In this document: piece by piece, positions 32,791-42,100 of the stretch
Numbering within the stretch: the first letter of the stretch is position 1
Layout: the number at the start of each line of letters is the position of its first letter
Source: Candidatus Iainarchaeum sp.
GTDB taxonomy: Archaea; Iainarchaeota; Iainarchaeia; Iainarchaeales; UBA10219
Reading direction: 5' to 3'
DNA: 64,000 nt
NCBI GenBank assembly: GCA_018304425.1
Contig: JAGVWE010000005.1
Coordinates: 153,534-217,533, forward strand
The notes under the pieces: generated by a model
Database searches by the model: none
Seen by the model: the letters and a program-made list of their open reading frames with translations, nothing else
Told to the model about the DNA's origin: nothing
Program-made: the position numbers and the translations under genes

Positions 32791-33620
32791 TGCGCGTCGC
32801 CTCCCTCGGCGGGTTCAGCAGCGGTTGCTGGCGCAGCGGCTTTGGCTGCTTTCTTGGCTTTCGACTTTTTGGCGGCCTTGGCTTTCGCCTCGACGGGTTC
32901 CGATGCCTTCTTGGTTTCGGCCGCCGCCTTCCGGGCCAGCTTTTCCTTGTCAAGCTTGCGGTAGAACGCGCCAATCTTGACGCAGGGCCCCATGGTCAGC
33001 TTCACGAACGCGTTCTTGATGTTGTGCTTCTTCTTTTCGAGCACGGGCAGCACCGCGTTGTAGACTGCCAAGGCATTGGCGACGAGTTGCTGGTCCTCGC
33101 TTTTCTCGCTGCCGATGAGTAGTTGGACCACGGGCATGAACTTGCCCTTGTTGTTGGACACCTTCACGCTGGACGCCATGCCGGCCACGAACTTCTCGTA
33201 CTCGGCGACGCTGGGCTGCATGGGCTTGGGCATCTTCCGCTTGGGGGCCAGAGTCTGGCCCAGGCATTTCGCGACCACCAGCATGACCGCTCCCTCGGCG
33301 AGAAAACCATCATAGTCGTTGGCGAGTTTCTCGCCTTCCTTCTTGCCGAGCTTTTCGAGGTCCGCCTCCAACAGGAAGGGAATGCCTTTTTCCTTCAATT
33401 GTTCGGCGAAGTTCCGGTCCTTGACGAACACGAGGACTTTTGCCTGCGCGGCCTGACCCGTCCCAAACGGCAGGGTCACGTCCACGCTGACGCGGTTCGT
33501 GGCCTTCTTGAAGTCAACTCCCTTGAAGTTGATGCCGAACTCGACGGACTGCGTGAACTTCCTCGGAGGCGAGGACTCGCGCATCAGCTTGACGGCTTCC
33601 AGTATTTCCCTTTCTTCCAC
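32787..33620 (-). CDS. rpl1: Ribosomal protein uL1
   Basis: 277 residues. The GTG start at 33620 gives MEEREILEAVKLMRES, the normal L1 N-terminus, and GGGAGGT lies 8-9 bases upstream as ribosome binding site; a longer in-frame extension to 33710 is non-conserved leader. SPPRKFTQSVEFGINFKGVD and GKFMPVVQLLIGS are typical. A Lys/Ala-rich tail of about 50 residues follows the core. L1 binds the 23S stalk and, in some archaea, represses its own mRNA. Confidence 0.93.
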   Translation of the reverse strand: MEEREILEAVKLMRESSPPRKFTQSVEFGINFKGVDFKKATNRVSVDVTLPFGTGQAAQAKVLVFVKDRNFAEQLKEKGIPFLLEADLEKLGKKEGEKLANDYDGFLAEGAVMLVVAKCLGQTLAPKRKMPKPMQPSVAEYEKFVAGMASSVKVSNNKGKFMPVVQLLIGSEKSEDQQLVANALAVYNAVLPVLEKKKHNIKNAFVKLTMGPCVKIGAFYRKLDKEKLARKAAAETKKASEPVEAKAKAAKKSKAKKAAKAAAPATAAEPAEGGDAQ

Positions 33621-33728
33621 GTTGAACGACCTCCCAATATCAGTCCCGAAGGGCTGGATTGGTGAAACGGTGCTAACCACCCGGAGGCGAAAAATAGCAC
33701 GTAAACGCACTAATTGGCTGCGGCAAGG

Positions 33729-33737
33729 TTTTTAAAG
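33729..33737 (-). promoter_or_regulatory. TATA box for the L1-L10-L12 operon
   Basis: CTTTAAAAA on the minus strand predicts transcription from about 33705, leaving a leader of about 85 bases ahead of the GTG of L1. That leader has a small CAGCCCTTCGGGACTG stem-loop near 33660, a possible but unproven L1 autoregulation site. Confidence 0.5.
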
Positions 33738-33750
33738 CTATTCCCGGCGG

Positions 33751-34308
33751 CTATTGCTCAAACAACGGAAGCTGGCGAGCCCGTCCAGTAGGCTCCTGGC
33801 GGATTTCCAAGGCCCGATGAAAAACCAGCAGGGCCTCCCGCTCGGTGCTTCCCTTTTTTAACCGGTTTTTTGCCTGTTCAACCGCATCCAAAACGAGTTT
33901 CCGGTTCTGGGGGCTAACTGTGTCCGACAAATAGCTTTGGGCATAGGCGCGGATGCTGAAGTTCTCGTGCAATAACGCGTTGGCCACGGCCCGGATGGCA
34001 AAACGGTTGCCGTGGGAGGCCAGCAAACCCAACTTGAGCAAGGCATGGGCTTGGATTCCATGGGATTCCTTGCTATAAAGGACTCGGTTGATTTGGTTCA
34101 CGGCGGCCATGGAAGCCCGGGTGTTGCCGTTCAGAGCCAAGCGAGTGAAGCGCTCCAATGCCGCCTCGAGCTCTTCCTGCGAAGGAGCGCGCCAGCGTTT
34201 TTTGACTCTGCCTTCCTTGGTTCGCACAAAAGAGGACACCGTCCGAACCCGGCCTCTCCGGTCCACTTCAAGGCGGCCGACACGGTTCAAGCGACTGGGT
34301 ACCGACAT
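33751..34308 (-). CDS. Hypothetical protein inserted in the ribosomal protein cluster (helical, HEAT-like)
   Basis: 185 residues. A basic N-terminus (LEVDRRGRVRTVSSFVR) precedes helical-hairpin repeats of HEAT type, such as IQAHALLKLGLLASHGNRFA and NALLHENFSIRAYAQSYLSD. No known family was recognised. It sits between L11 and L1, normally adjacent or nearly so in archaea, and has its own TATA box and a terminator of L11 in front, so it is a separate transcription unit. Confidence 0.6.
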   Translation of the reverse strand: MSVPSRLNRVGRLEVDRRGRVRTVSSFVRTKEGRVKKRWRAPSQEELEAALERFTRLALNGNTRASMAAVNQINRVLYSKESHGIQAHALLKLGLLASHGNRFAIRAVANALLHENFSIRAYAQSYLSDTVSPQNRKLVLDAVEQAKNRLKKGSTEREALLVFHRALEIRQEPTGRARQLPLFEQ

Positions 34309-34337
34309 TCATTCCACGCACTAATTAGGGGAGCAGG

Positions 34338-34346
34338 TTATATAAA
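34338..34346 (-). promoter_or_regulatory. TATA box for 33751-34308
   Basis: TTTATATAA on the minus strand is centred 34 bases before the ATG at 34308 and directly follows the L11 terminator T-runs. Confidence 0.55.
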
Positions 34347-34365
34347 AAAAGCGAGCCCAAAAAAA
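34344..34365 (-). terminator. Double T-tract terminator of the spt5-L11 unit
   Basis: Two runs of seven T (minus strand) separated by GGGCTCGC follow the L11 stop within 30 bases. Confidence 0.55.
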
Positions 34366-34370
34366 GCGCT

Positions 34371-35273
34371 TCACTTCTTTTTCTTGGGCCGGATGATGAG
34401 CGTGTTCCTATCCTCGGCCATGATATGGGTCATGGCAGTACTGGCCGAGGGCTTGGGCTTGGCTGTGCCGCGCTGCATTTCCTGGATGGCGCTCAACGGC
34501 CGGGCCGGAGCTTTGGGGACCTCGACCTTAGGGGCCTCGGCGGCCTTGGGTGTCTCGGCGGCCTTGGGAGTTACGTGCACAGGCACGGGTTCCTGCACCT
34601 TGGACGCGCCCGAAGGGTGGGGCACCGCGGGTTTCTCCATGACCGGCTCGGCCTTGGGTTCAATGTGCTTGGGCTCGTGTTTTGGCTCCTCCTTGGGAGC
34701 GGCAACGGCCTTGGGGGGCTCGTGCTTGGGCAAAGCCTTGGGTTCTTCCGGGGCTTTCTTGGGCGCTTCTTCGACGGCGTACTCCTTTTTTTCGGCGGGG
34801 GCGCCGAAGACGTCCGAGAACTCTCCCGCGTCAAAGCGTTTCTGCATGTCCTTGCCGCGCAGGCCCTCCACTTGGACGCCCATGGAATCGCAGACGCCGA
34901 TGACTTCGCGGGCCGCGCTGCGCAGGCTATAGGAGTTCATCTTGCCCATCTTCATTTCCGCGACCTTCTTGACCTGGTCGAGGGTCGCGTTGCCCACGAC
35001 TTCCGTCTTGGGGTTGGCGGCGCCGCGCTCGATGCCCAGCTCTTTCTTGATGAGTGCGCTCGTGGGCGGGCTGCCCACTTCGATGTCGAAGGACTTGGTC
35101 TTCGCGTCCACCAAAACCTTGACCGGCACCTTCATGCCGACAAAGGCCTTCGTCTTCTCGTTGATCGCGGAAACGACTTCGCCGATGTTCACGCCCATGG
35201 GACCCAATGCCGGGCCGAGGGGCGCGCCGGCGCTTGCTTTTCCGCCGTCCACCATGACGCTGAGTTCGGGCAT
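34371..35273 (-). CDS. rpl11: Ribosomal protein uL11 with long charged C-terminal extension
   Basis: 300 residues. The first 160 are normal L11: APLGPALGPMGVNIGEVV, GSPPTSALIKKELG and the C-terminal rRNA-binding helices ending MGVQVEGLRGKDMQKRF. The next 135 form a Pro/Ala/Lys/Glu-rich tail ending NTLIIRPKKKK, about doubling the usual length. The frame is uninterrupted and the stop is followed by a terminator, so the tail is real rather than read-through. Its role is unknown. L11 follows spt5 with about ten bases between. Confidence 0.93.
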   Translation of the reverse strand: MPELSVMVDGGKASAGAPLGPALGPMGVNIGEVVSAINEKTKAFVGMKVPVKVLVDAKTKSFDIEVGSPPTSALIKKELGIERGAANPKTEVVGNATLDQVKKVAEMKMGKMNSYSLRSAAREVIGVCDSMGVQVEGLRGKDMQKRFDAGEFSDVFGAPAEKKEYAVEEAPKKAPEEPKALPKHEPPKAVAAPKEEPKHEPKHIEPKAEPVMEKPAVPHPSGASKVQEPVPVHVTPKAAETPKAAEAPKVEVPKAPARPLSAIQEMQRGTAKPKPSASTAMTHIMAEDRNTLIIRPKKKK

Positions 35274-35283
35274 TGGGTTTCAT

Positions 35284-35724
35284 TCACTCCTTCAAAATCC
35301 GGATGTGCTCGGCCTTGATGGTAACCGGGATCTTGACCGCGGCTTCGAGCAATTCAACCGTGACCTCTTCCTTAGTGTCGTTCACCCTAATAACCCTTGC
35401 CTTTTCGCCCTTGAAGGGCCCGGTGATGAGTTCGACCTTCTGGCCGGCCTTGATGGACTTCATGAGGGGCTTGGCCTCCAAGAGGCTGGATAGCTCGTCA
35501 ATCTTGACTTCCCCGCCGACGATGCCCCGGCCCTTGATGTGGGGCGTGTTGGCGATGCCTCGCCTCACCGTCATCTCGTTGTCGGCCTCGACCAGGATAT
35601 AACCCTTCAAGCCGGGAATCACGCAAAACGAGTAAATGTTCAGGTCCTCTTTCCTAATCTTGTTGGCGAGAATGTCGACTACGAGGGACTCCTGTCCGAC
35701 CGTGGTCCGCACCGTGAAAATCAT
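35284..35724 (-). CDS. spt5: Transcription elongation factor Spt5 (NusG)
   Basis: 146 residues with an NGN domain (MIFTVRTTVGQESLVVDILA, GLKGYILVEA) and a KOW domain (AGQKVELITGPFKGEKARVI). Spt5 binds RNA polymerase clamp and, with Spt4, aids processivity. It lies between secE and L11, the common archaeal order, but has its own TATA box at 35774-35781. Confidence 0.95.
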   Translation of the reverse strand: MIFTVRTTVGQESLVVDILANKIRKEDLNIYSFCVIPGLKGYILVEADNEMTVRRGIANTPHIKGRGIVGGEVKIDELSSLLEAKPLMKSIKAGQKVELITGPFKGEKARVIRVNDTKEEVTVELLEAAVKIPVTIKAEHIRILKE

Positions 35725-35773
35725 GGAAAAACCCTTTCCTTCAACGAAACGCTATTGGATTAAAGTAATAACA

Positions 35774-35781
35774 ATTATAAA
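35774..35781 (-). promoter_or_regulatory. TATA box for spt5-L11
   Basis: TTTATAAT on the minus strand lies about 54 bases before the spt5 ATG, giving a leader of about 26 bases. Confidence 0.5.
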
Positions 35782-35796
35782 AGCGTGCCTACGTGC

Positions 35797-35979
35797 CTAC
35801 GCCTTCAAGCCCAGGAACAGGAAGACCAGGCTGATGAGGAAGCCAATGATGCCGATGAGGATGATGCCAATGCCCGTGACCTTCACCATGGTCGCGTACT
35901 CCTTGGCGTCGGGCTTCTTGGAGACCATGAGAATCCTCTTCGAGGCCTCCAAGAACTCCTGCAACGACATTCCAAACAT
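35797..35979 (-). CDS. secE: Preprotein translocase subunit SecE (Sec61 gamma)
   Basis: 60 residues: an amphipathic N-terminal helix (SLQEFLEASKRILMVSKKPD) and one transmembrane helix (VTGIGIILIGIIGFLISLVF), the complete archaeal SecE layout. It stabilises SecY in the membrane. Its likely promoter, TAATATTT at 36004-36011, is the end of repeat copy C, 28 bases before the ATG. Confidence 0.92.
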   Translation of the reverse strand: MFGMSLQEFLEASKRILMVSKKPDAKEYATMVKVTGIGIILIGIIGFLISLVFLFLGLKA

Positions 35980-36003
35980 GCTGATTCAGCCTCTTCCGAC
36001 AAA

Positions 36004-36078
36004 TATTACCGCCCCATCGAACCCCTTTGGGGCAAGATGGGGCACGTATAGCGCGCAGCCGCCGCTTTCGTGCGGCTA
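36004..36078 (+). repeat. Two-hairpin dispersed element, copy C
   Basis: Begins TATTACCG, then hairpin 1 CCCCATC/GATGGGG (36012-36042, with inner CCCC/GGGG stem), linker CACGTATAGCGCGC, hairpin 2 AGCCGC/GCGGCT (36057-36077). The first stem pair is C-G here against T-A in other copies, a compensatory change. Hairpin 2 contains part of the ftsZ stop codon, and the opposite end supplies the secE TATA box. Confidence 0.72.
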
Positions 36079-37269
36079 CCCGGTGAACTCAATGCCCAGG
36101 TCAAGCGGTCCCTTGGGGACCTTCAACTCGCCTTTCTCGGCGTCGAATTCCTCGACGTTGTCCAGGTAGGGAAACCTTCCCCCGGCGATGACGACCATGG
36201 CCTGGATCTGGTTCCTGGGAATGTTTTCGTCGATCATGGCGCCCCAGATGATGTGCGCGTTGGGGTTGATTTTGGCCGAGACCGCTTCCACGATCATTTC
36301 GGCCTCGCGCAGGGTCATGTCGGTTCCGCCCACCACGTTGACCAGGGCCCGGTTGGCGCCGGAAATGTCGACGTCCAACAGGGGTGAGGTCAACGCGTTT
36401 TCAACGGCTTCCAAAGCCCTTGAATCCGAGGCCTTCTCGCTCCTGGACTCGCCCAAGCCAATCATGGCCGCTCCCCCGTTGTGGAGGATGGTGCGCAGGT
36501 CCGCGAAGTCGAGGTTGATGAGGCCTGGCTTGGTGACCATTTCGGTGATGCCCTTGACGGCGTTGGTCAGCACCTCGTCCGCGACCTTGAACGCGGTGTT
36601 CAACGGCAGGTCCGGCGCAATCTCGAGTATCTTGTCGTTGGGAATGACGATGACCGTGTCCGCGTTCTTGCGGAGCCTGGCCAGTCCCTGGAGGGCGTGC
36701 TCCATGCGAGTCCTGCCTTCCACCGTGAACGGCAGGGTGACGACTCCAATTGTGAGCGCCTTGACTTCGGACGCGATTTCCGCGATGATGGGTGCAGCCC
36801 CGGTTCCCGTGCCGCCGCCCATTCCACACGTTATGAAGATGAGGTCGGAGTCCGCGAAGGTCTCGATGAGTTCGTCCAGCGATTCCCGCGCCGCGGCTTC
36901 TCCAACCGTTGGGTCGGAGCCCGAGCCCAGACCTCTGGTCAGCTTGCGGCCGATGAGGACTTTCCGGTCAGCGGCCACCTTCAACAGGTCCTGGGCGTCC
37001 GTGTTAATGGCGTAGGTTTCCGCGCCAATGATGCCGACTTCGCTCATGCGGTTAATCGTGTTGCAGCCGCCTCCCCCGCAGCCCACCACTCTAATGCGGG
37101 CCTGGGCTTTTTCCAGCAACTCGATGAGGTCCTCTTCCTTGTAATTGGTCTTGGCCTTGGGCTTGCCCTTGACCGCGTCGATTTTGTCCTTCAATTTGTC
37201 CATTTTCTTCTCAGCCTCGATGCGTTTAACGGCCTTGTTCACCAGCGAAGTGTCCTTGTCCAGTATCAC
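36076..37269 (-). CDS. ftsZ: Cell division protein FtsZ
   Basis: 397 residues. An N-terminal charged extension of about 50 residues precedes the tubulin-like GTPase: RVVGCGGGGCNTINRM, the signature GGGTGTGAAP and DLIFITCGMG. The protein ends LGIEFTG after a short tail. It forms the cytokinetic ring. The start is GTG at 37269 preceded by GGGGGTC; a TATA box lies at 37321-37331. The stop codon overlaps repeat copy C. Confidence 0.95.
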   Translation of the reverse strand: MILDKDTSLVNKAVKRIEAEKKMDKLKDKIDAVKGKPKAKTNYKEEDLIELLEKAQARIRVVGCGGGGCNTINRMSEVGIIGAETYAINTDAQDLLKVAADRKVLIGRKLTRGLGSGSDPTVGEAAARESLDELIETFADSDLIFITCGMGGGTGTGAAPIIAEIASEVKALTIGVVTLPFTVEGRTRMEHALQGLARLRKNADTVIVIPNDKILEIAPDLPLNTAFKVADEVLTNAVKGITEMVTKPGLINLDFADLRTILHNGGAAMIGLGESRSEKASDSRALEAVENALTSPLLDVDISGANRALVNVVGGTDMTLREAEMIVEAVSAKINPNAHIIWGAMIDENIPRNQIQAMVVIAGGRFPYLDNVEEFDAEKGELKVPKGPLDLGIEFTG

Positions 37270-37320
37270 AATCTTGACCCCCTAAGTTGCACCCGTTGCC
37301 CGGCTTTCGGGCGATTTGGG

Positions 37321-37331
37321 CAATATATTAC
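37321..37331 (-). promoter_or_regulatory. TATA box for ftsZ
   Basis: GTAATATATTG on the minus strand gives an expected start near 37298. The leader can form a GCCCG/CGGGC stem-loop. Confidence 0.55.
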
Positions 37332-37446
37332 TCCCGTCTGAAAGGCTTTTAAAGGGTGCCCCCACAAGAAGCCCCTAAAACCCCTCAAACCGGCTGATTC
37401 AGGCTTAAAAATAATAAGCAAGCAGGCGTAATAGGGTAAGAGGGTT

Positions 37447-38403
37447 ATGCCAGGCAACCGGTTTAAATCCATTGTACGGGACATTAAGTGCCTTAAAATC
37501 CAGGGCGCCAGCCAGGTCCGCAAGTGGGCCATGAAGGCCCTGCGCTGGAGCGTCCGGGACAGCAGGGCCCGCTCCCTGGAAGCCTTTCGCCGGGAATTGA
37601 AGGGGAACGCGGTAACCCTGTTGAGGACGCGGCCCACGGAACCCGAGCTGCGCACCAGCCTCCGCATCTTCTTGCAGCAGGCCAACACCGGGTCTCCCAC
37701 GGTTCCGGCCTTGAAGCGGCTCCTGTTGAAGGCCTTGGACGGCTATGAAGGGGAACGCGTGCAGGCCTTGAAGGACGTGGCCGAAAACGGGTTGAAGGTC
37801 TTCTTCGACAACGCGGTTGTTTTCACGCACTGCCACTCGCACACCGTGGAAGCCGTTTTGTTGAAGGCCTGGAAGGCCGGCAAACTGAAAAGGGTTTACT
37901 GCACGGAGACGAGGCCGCTCTTCCAAGGCAGAATCACCGCGGCCAACCTCGCGAAGCACGGCGTGCCCGTGACCCTCATGGTTGACGGCGCCGCCGCCAC
38001 CTACATGAAGGAAGCCGACTTCTTCTTGTCCGGGGCCGATGCCGTGCTCGAAGACGGGAGCGTGGTGAACAAGGTGGGCACCAAGGCATTGTCCCTGATT
38101 GCGGCCCGTGAAGGCAAGCCCCACTTCGTGGCCTGTTCGACGAAAAAGTTCGACCCCATCACGTACTTTGGCGTCGAAGAAAAAATCGAGATGCGGAACC
38201 CGCGCGAGGTCTGGCCCGATAAACCCGGGCGCGTGCAGGTCCTGAACCCGGCCTTCGACTTGACCGAGGCAAGGTACGTGAAAGGCATCCTCACCGAGAA
38301 AGGCGTGCTCAAGCCCGAGCTCTTCGCCCTGCACATGATCAAGGAACTGGAACTCGACAAAAACAAGCGCGAGTGGTTCAGCCTGATCAGGTTGATGAAA
38401 TAG
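37447..38403 (+). CDS. Ribose-1,5-bisphosphate isomerase (aIF2B/eIF-2B alpha-type family)
   Basis: 318 residues of the eIF-2B alpha/R15P-isomerase family: FTHCHSHTVEAVL with the cysteine (about residue 128), ETRPLFQGRITAANL, GADAVLEDGSVVNKVGTKAL with an aspartate near the active site, and VACSTKKFDP. Cys and Asp positions fit the isomerase group that converts ribose-1,5-bisphosphate to ribulose-1,5-bisphosphate rather than translation-factor homologues. AMP phosphorylase, which makes the substrate, is encoded at 50456. RuBisCO is not in this window. Confidence 0.82.
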   Translation: MPGNRFKSIVRDIKCLKIQGASQVRKWAMKALRWSVRDSRARSLEAFRRELKGNAVTLLRTRPTEPELRTSLRIFLQQANTGSPTVPALKRLLLKALDGYEGERVQALKDVAENGLKVFFDNAVVFTHCHSHTVEAVLLKAWKAGKLKRVYCTETRPLFQGRITAANLAKHGVPVTLMVDGAAATYMKEADFFLSGADAVLEDGSVVNKVGTKALSLIAAREGKPHFVACSTKKFDPITYFGVEEKIEMRNPREVWPDKPGRVQVLNPAFDLTEARYVKGILTEKGVLKPELFALHMIKELELDKNKREWFSLIRLMK

Positions 38404-38414
38404 GGGGCAAACAA

Positions 38415-39191
38415 ATGAAACCAGGAGCAAAGCCGCGCACGCCATTCAGGCAACGGCTGGGCCGCCTGGCCGGGCGCGTGGGCCGCTCGCTGGCGTTGTC
38501 GGCGGCGCTTGCGGCTGCCGCGTGTGCGACCCTACCGGAATCAACGCTGCCGCGCGCGCCCAAGCCCCAACGGCCAACCGCGGCGGATTACGAGCCGGCG
38601 AGGCGGGCCGTGCGGGAGATGCGGAGCGTGCGAAGAAACCCGGCACGCATGCAAGCCATTGAAGACAGCGTCCGGGCGCGCGCCCTCGAAGCCTGGAACC
38701 GGATGAACTTGGAGCTCATCGAGGAAACGCGGAAGGCCGTGGCCGAGAGCCGTTCGCCGGTTGCAGGCCTTTCCATGAAATTGCAGGGGTATCCTCCTGT
38801 CTTGCGCAGTGCCCTCATTGAAAACTTCCGCACCCACCACGGGCTTTTCGTGGAGGCCAACAACGTGGCCGGCGAGATTTTGAACCGGGCCGGCAACCGG
38901 GCGCGCGTCCAGGAAATGCTGGAAACCGGCCGGCCGATTGCGGTTTATGAAGGCGGAAAAGGGTTCACGCTGGACCTGGAACGGGGAACGCCCCTGGAAA
39001 CGGTAACAAGCATTGAACGGGCCTTGAAGCCGATTGCGGCGCGCATGGCGGAGGCCGATGCCCGCGTCAACCAGCGCGTGGAAGCATTCATTCGGAAAAC
39101 CATTGACCACGAAGTCGAGCTGGCGGACACGAAGGCCGAGCTGGAGCGCACGAACGAGGAGCTGCGCAAAAAACTGCACGGCCCAAAATAG
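38415..39191 (+). CDS. Putative lipoprotein, helical
   Basis: 258 residues. A basic N-terminus (KPRTPFRQRLGRLAGRVGR), a short hydrophobic stretch and AAAC followed by ATLPEST form a lipoprotein-type signal. The rest is helical, rich in Arg/Glu/Ala, ending in a coiled coil (VELADTKAELERTNEELRKK). No family was recognised. It follows the R15P isomerase gene by 12 bases with GGGGG upstream of the ATG and converges on carB with one base between stops. Confidence 0.6.
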   Translation: MKPGAKPRTPFRQRLGRLAGRVGRSLALSAALAAAACATLPESTLPRAPKPQRPTAADYEPARRAVREMRSVRRNPARMQAIEDSVRARALEAWNRMNLELIEETRKAVAESRSPVAGLSMKLQGYPPVLRSALIENFRTHHGLFVEANNVAGEILNRAGNRARVQEMLETGRPIAVYEGGKGFTLDLERGTPLETVTSIERALKPIAARMAEADARVNQRVEAFIRKTIDHEVELADTKAELERTNEELRKKLHGPK

Positions 39192-39192
39192 T

Positions 39193-42100
39193 TCAAACGT
39201 ACTCATCCCAGGCCTTGATTTCGAGGTCGTCTTTCTTGAGCTTGATGATGGAGTCCAGGAAGAGTTTCGAGACCTGGAGGTTGGTCAAGAGCGTAATCGA
39301 GTGGTCAACGGCGTTGCGGCGCAGCTCGTATTCTTCGTCGATGCCGGCCTGGAGTTCCGTGTCCGGGATGCAGATGACCAGGTCGAGTCTCCGTTGCCGC
39401 ATGTAGGAGAGGATGTTGGGCTCCCCCTTTTCCTGGAGCTTGAACAACCGCGCCATTTTCACGCCGTGTCCGTTGAAGAACGCGGCCGTGTGCTCCGTAC
39501 CATACAAGTGGAAACCGCGCTTTTGCACCCGCCGGAGGACGGGCAACAGCTTGAACCGACCCTTGTCGCCGTGCACGGAGACCAGGATGTTTTTTTCGGG
39601 GATTTTCACCCCGACGGAGAGCATGGCCTTGAGGAAGGCGTCCTCCAGCGTGTCGCCAATGCAGGCCACTTCCCCCGTGGAAGCCATTTCCACGCCCAGA
39701 ACCGGGTCCGCGCCCCGCAGCCGGCCGAAGCTGAACTGGGGCACCTTGACCCCGACATGGCCCAGTTCCAACGTCGACGACTTGAGGGGCTCCGGGTTCT
39801 GGCCGAGGATGGCCTTCGTGGCCAGTTCGATGAAGTTGTGCCCGGAGACCTTGGAAACGAAGGGAAACGACCGGGAGGCGCGGAGGTTGCATTCGATGAC
39901 GCTGACCTTGTTGTCCTTGGCGATGAACTGGATGTTGAAGGGCCCGCTGATTTCGAGGGCGGCCGCGATTTTGGAGGCGATGGCCTTTATTTCGCGGACC
40001 GTCTGGAGGTAGAGTTTCTGGGGCGGCAACACCATGGTGGCATCTCCTGAGTGGACGCCCGCGTTCTCCACGTGCTCGGTGATGGCCGAAATCACCAGCT
40101 TGCCCTTGTTGGCCACGGCGTCGATCTCGACTTCCTTGGCGTTCGCGATGAACTTGCTGACCACAACAGGGTATTCTTCTGACACGGTGGTTGCTTTCTC
40201 GAGGTAGGTCTTGAGGTCGGCGGGAGTGAAGGCGATGTTCATGGCCGCGCCGCTCAAGACATAGCTGGGCCGGATGAGCACGGGAAAGCCGACGCGTTCC
40301 GCGAACTTCGCGGCCTGCTTTTCGCTCTTGGCTTCCGCCCACTCGGGCTGGTCGATGCCCAAGGAATCGCAGAGCTTGGAGAACTTGTGCCGGTCCTCGG
40401 CCTGGTCGATGTGCTCGGGCTTGGTGCCCAGCACGGTGACCCCGGCGTTCGCGCACTTGAGGGCGAGGTTGTTCGCTATTTGCCCGCCCGTGGAAAGGAT
40501 GACGCCCTTCGGCTTTTCCAGGCCATAAATGTCCAGCACCCGTTCGAGGCTCAGTTCCTCGAAGTACAGGCGGTCGCACAAGTCATAGTCGGTGGAAACC
40601 GTTTCCGGGTTGAAGTTGACCATGATGGCCTGGAAGCCGAGCTTCCGGGCGGCCAACGCCGCGTTGACCCCGCACCAGTCGAATTCCACGCTGGAACCAA
40701 TGTGGTAGGCCCCGGACCCCAGCACCAGGACCGCGTTCGAGGCAGGGAAGGCCACGTCGTGCTCGCTCCCATTATAAGTCATATATAAGTAGTTGGTTTG
40801 CGCCGGGAACTCCGCGGCCAGGGTGTCAATCTGCTTGACCACTGGCAGGATTCCATGGCGTTTCCGGAGTTCCCGCACGACCAGTTCGCTCTGGTGGTTC
40901 AAGAGCATGGCCAGCTGCTTGTCGGAAAACCCGAGTTCCTTGGCGCGGCGCAAGAGTCCAGGCGAAACGGTTTTCACGTCATGGCAGCGGATTTCCCGCT
41001 CCAGGTCCACCACGTTCTTGAGCTTGTGCAGGAACCAGGAATCGATGCCGGACAAGCCGTGCAGTTTCTTGACAGAATGACCTGCCTTCAAGGAGTCCAC
41101 GACGGCGAACAACCGCTTGTCGGTCGGGTTCTTCACCGTGTGCAGGACCTTCTTGAACTCGATTTTGTTGCAGACCAAACCGTACATGCCGATGTTCAGC
41201 ATGCGGATGGCCTTCTGGAGGGCTTCCTCGAACTTCCTCCCAATCGCCATGACTTCCCCGACGGACTTCATTTCGCTGCCGATTTGCGTGCTGACCTTCC
41301 GGAACTTCTGCAAATCCCATCGCGGGATTTTCACCACGCAATAGTCCAGCGCGGGCTCGAAACAGGCCATGGTCTTTTTCGTGATGGAGTTCGGCAACTC
41401 GTGCAAGGCATGCCCCAAGGCCAGCTTGGCGGCAATGAACGCAAGGGGGTAGCCGGTCGCCTTCGAGGCCAATGCCGAGGAACGGGAGAGGCGGGCGTTG
41501 ACCTCGATGACCCGGTAGTCCTCGGACTTCGGGTCCAACGCGAACTGGATGTTGCACTCGCCCACGATTTTCAGGTGCCGGATGACGCGGATGGAGAGCT
41601 CACGCAACTTGTGGTACTCGTGGTTTGAAAGCGTCTGCGAGGGCGCAACCACGATGCTTTCCCCGGTGTGAATGCCCATGGGGTCGAAGTTCTCCATGTT
41701 GCAGACCGTGATGCAGTTGTCGAACTGGTCGCGCACGACCTCGTACTCGATTTCCTTCCAGTGGTGCAGGTATTCCTCGACCAGGACCTGGGGCGCGTGC
41801 GTGAACGCGCTCTCCAGAATGCTTTCCAGCTCGCGCGCGTTGCGCGCGACCCCGGAACCCTTGCCGCCCAAGGCAAAGGCCGCGCGGACAATGACCGGGA
41901 ACCCCAGCTCCTGGGCTGCCTTCAAACCGGCTTTCGCCAAGGTAACGGAGAGGCTGCTCGGCGTCTGGACGCCAATCTTGGCCAGTTCCTTCTTGAAGAG
42001 CTCCCGGTCCTCGGTGTCGCGGATGGCCTTGACGGGCGTGCCCAGTACCCGGACTTTGTGCCGCTCGAAGACCTTCTTTTCGGCCAGGGCCAGGCCGCAG

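Noticed and set aside
33640-33700. L1 autoregulatory RNA site in the leader
   Set aside because: Only a short imperfect stem-loop is seen; the known L1 target shape could not be confirmed by eye.
33621-33710. N-terminal extension of L1
   Set aside because: The sequence is not L1-like, and GTG 33620 has a GGGAGGT ribosome binding site and the expected N-terminus.
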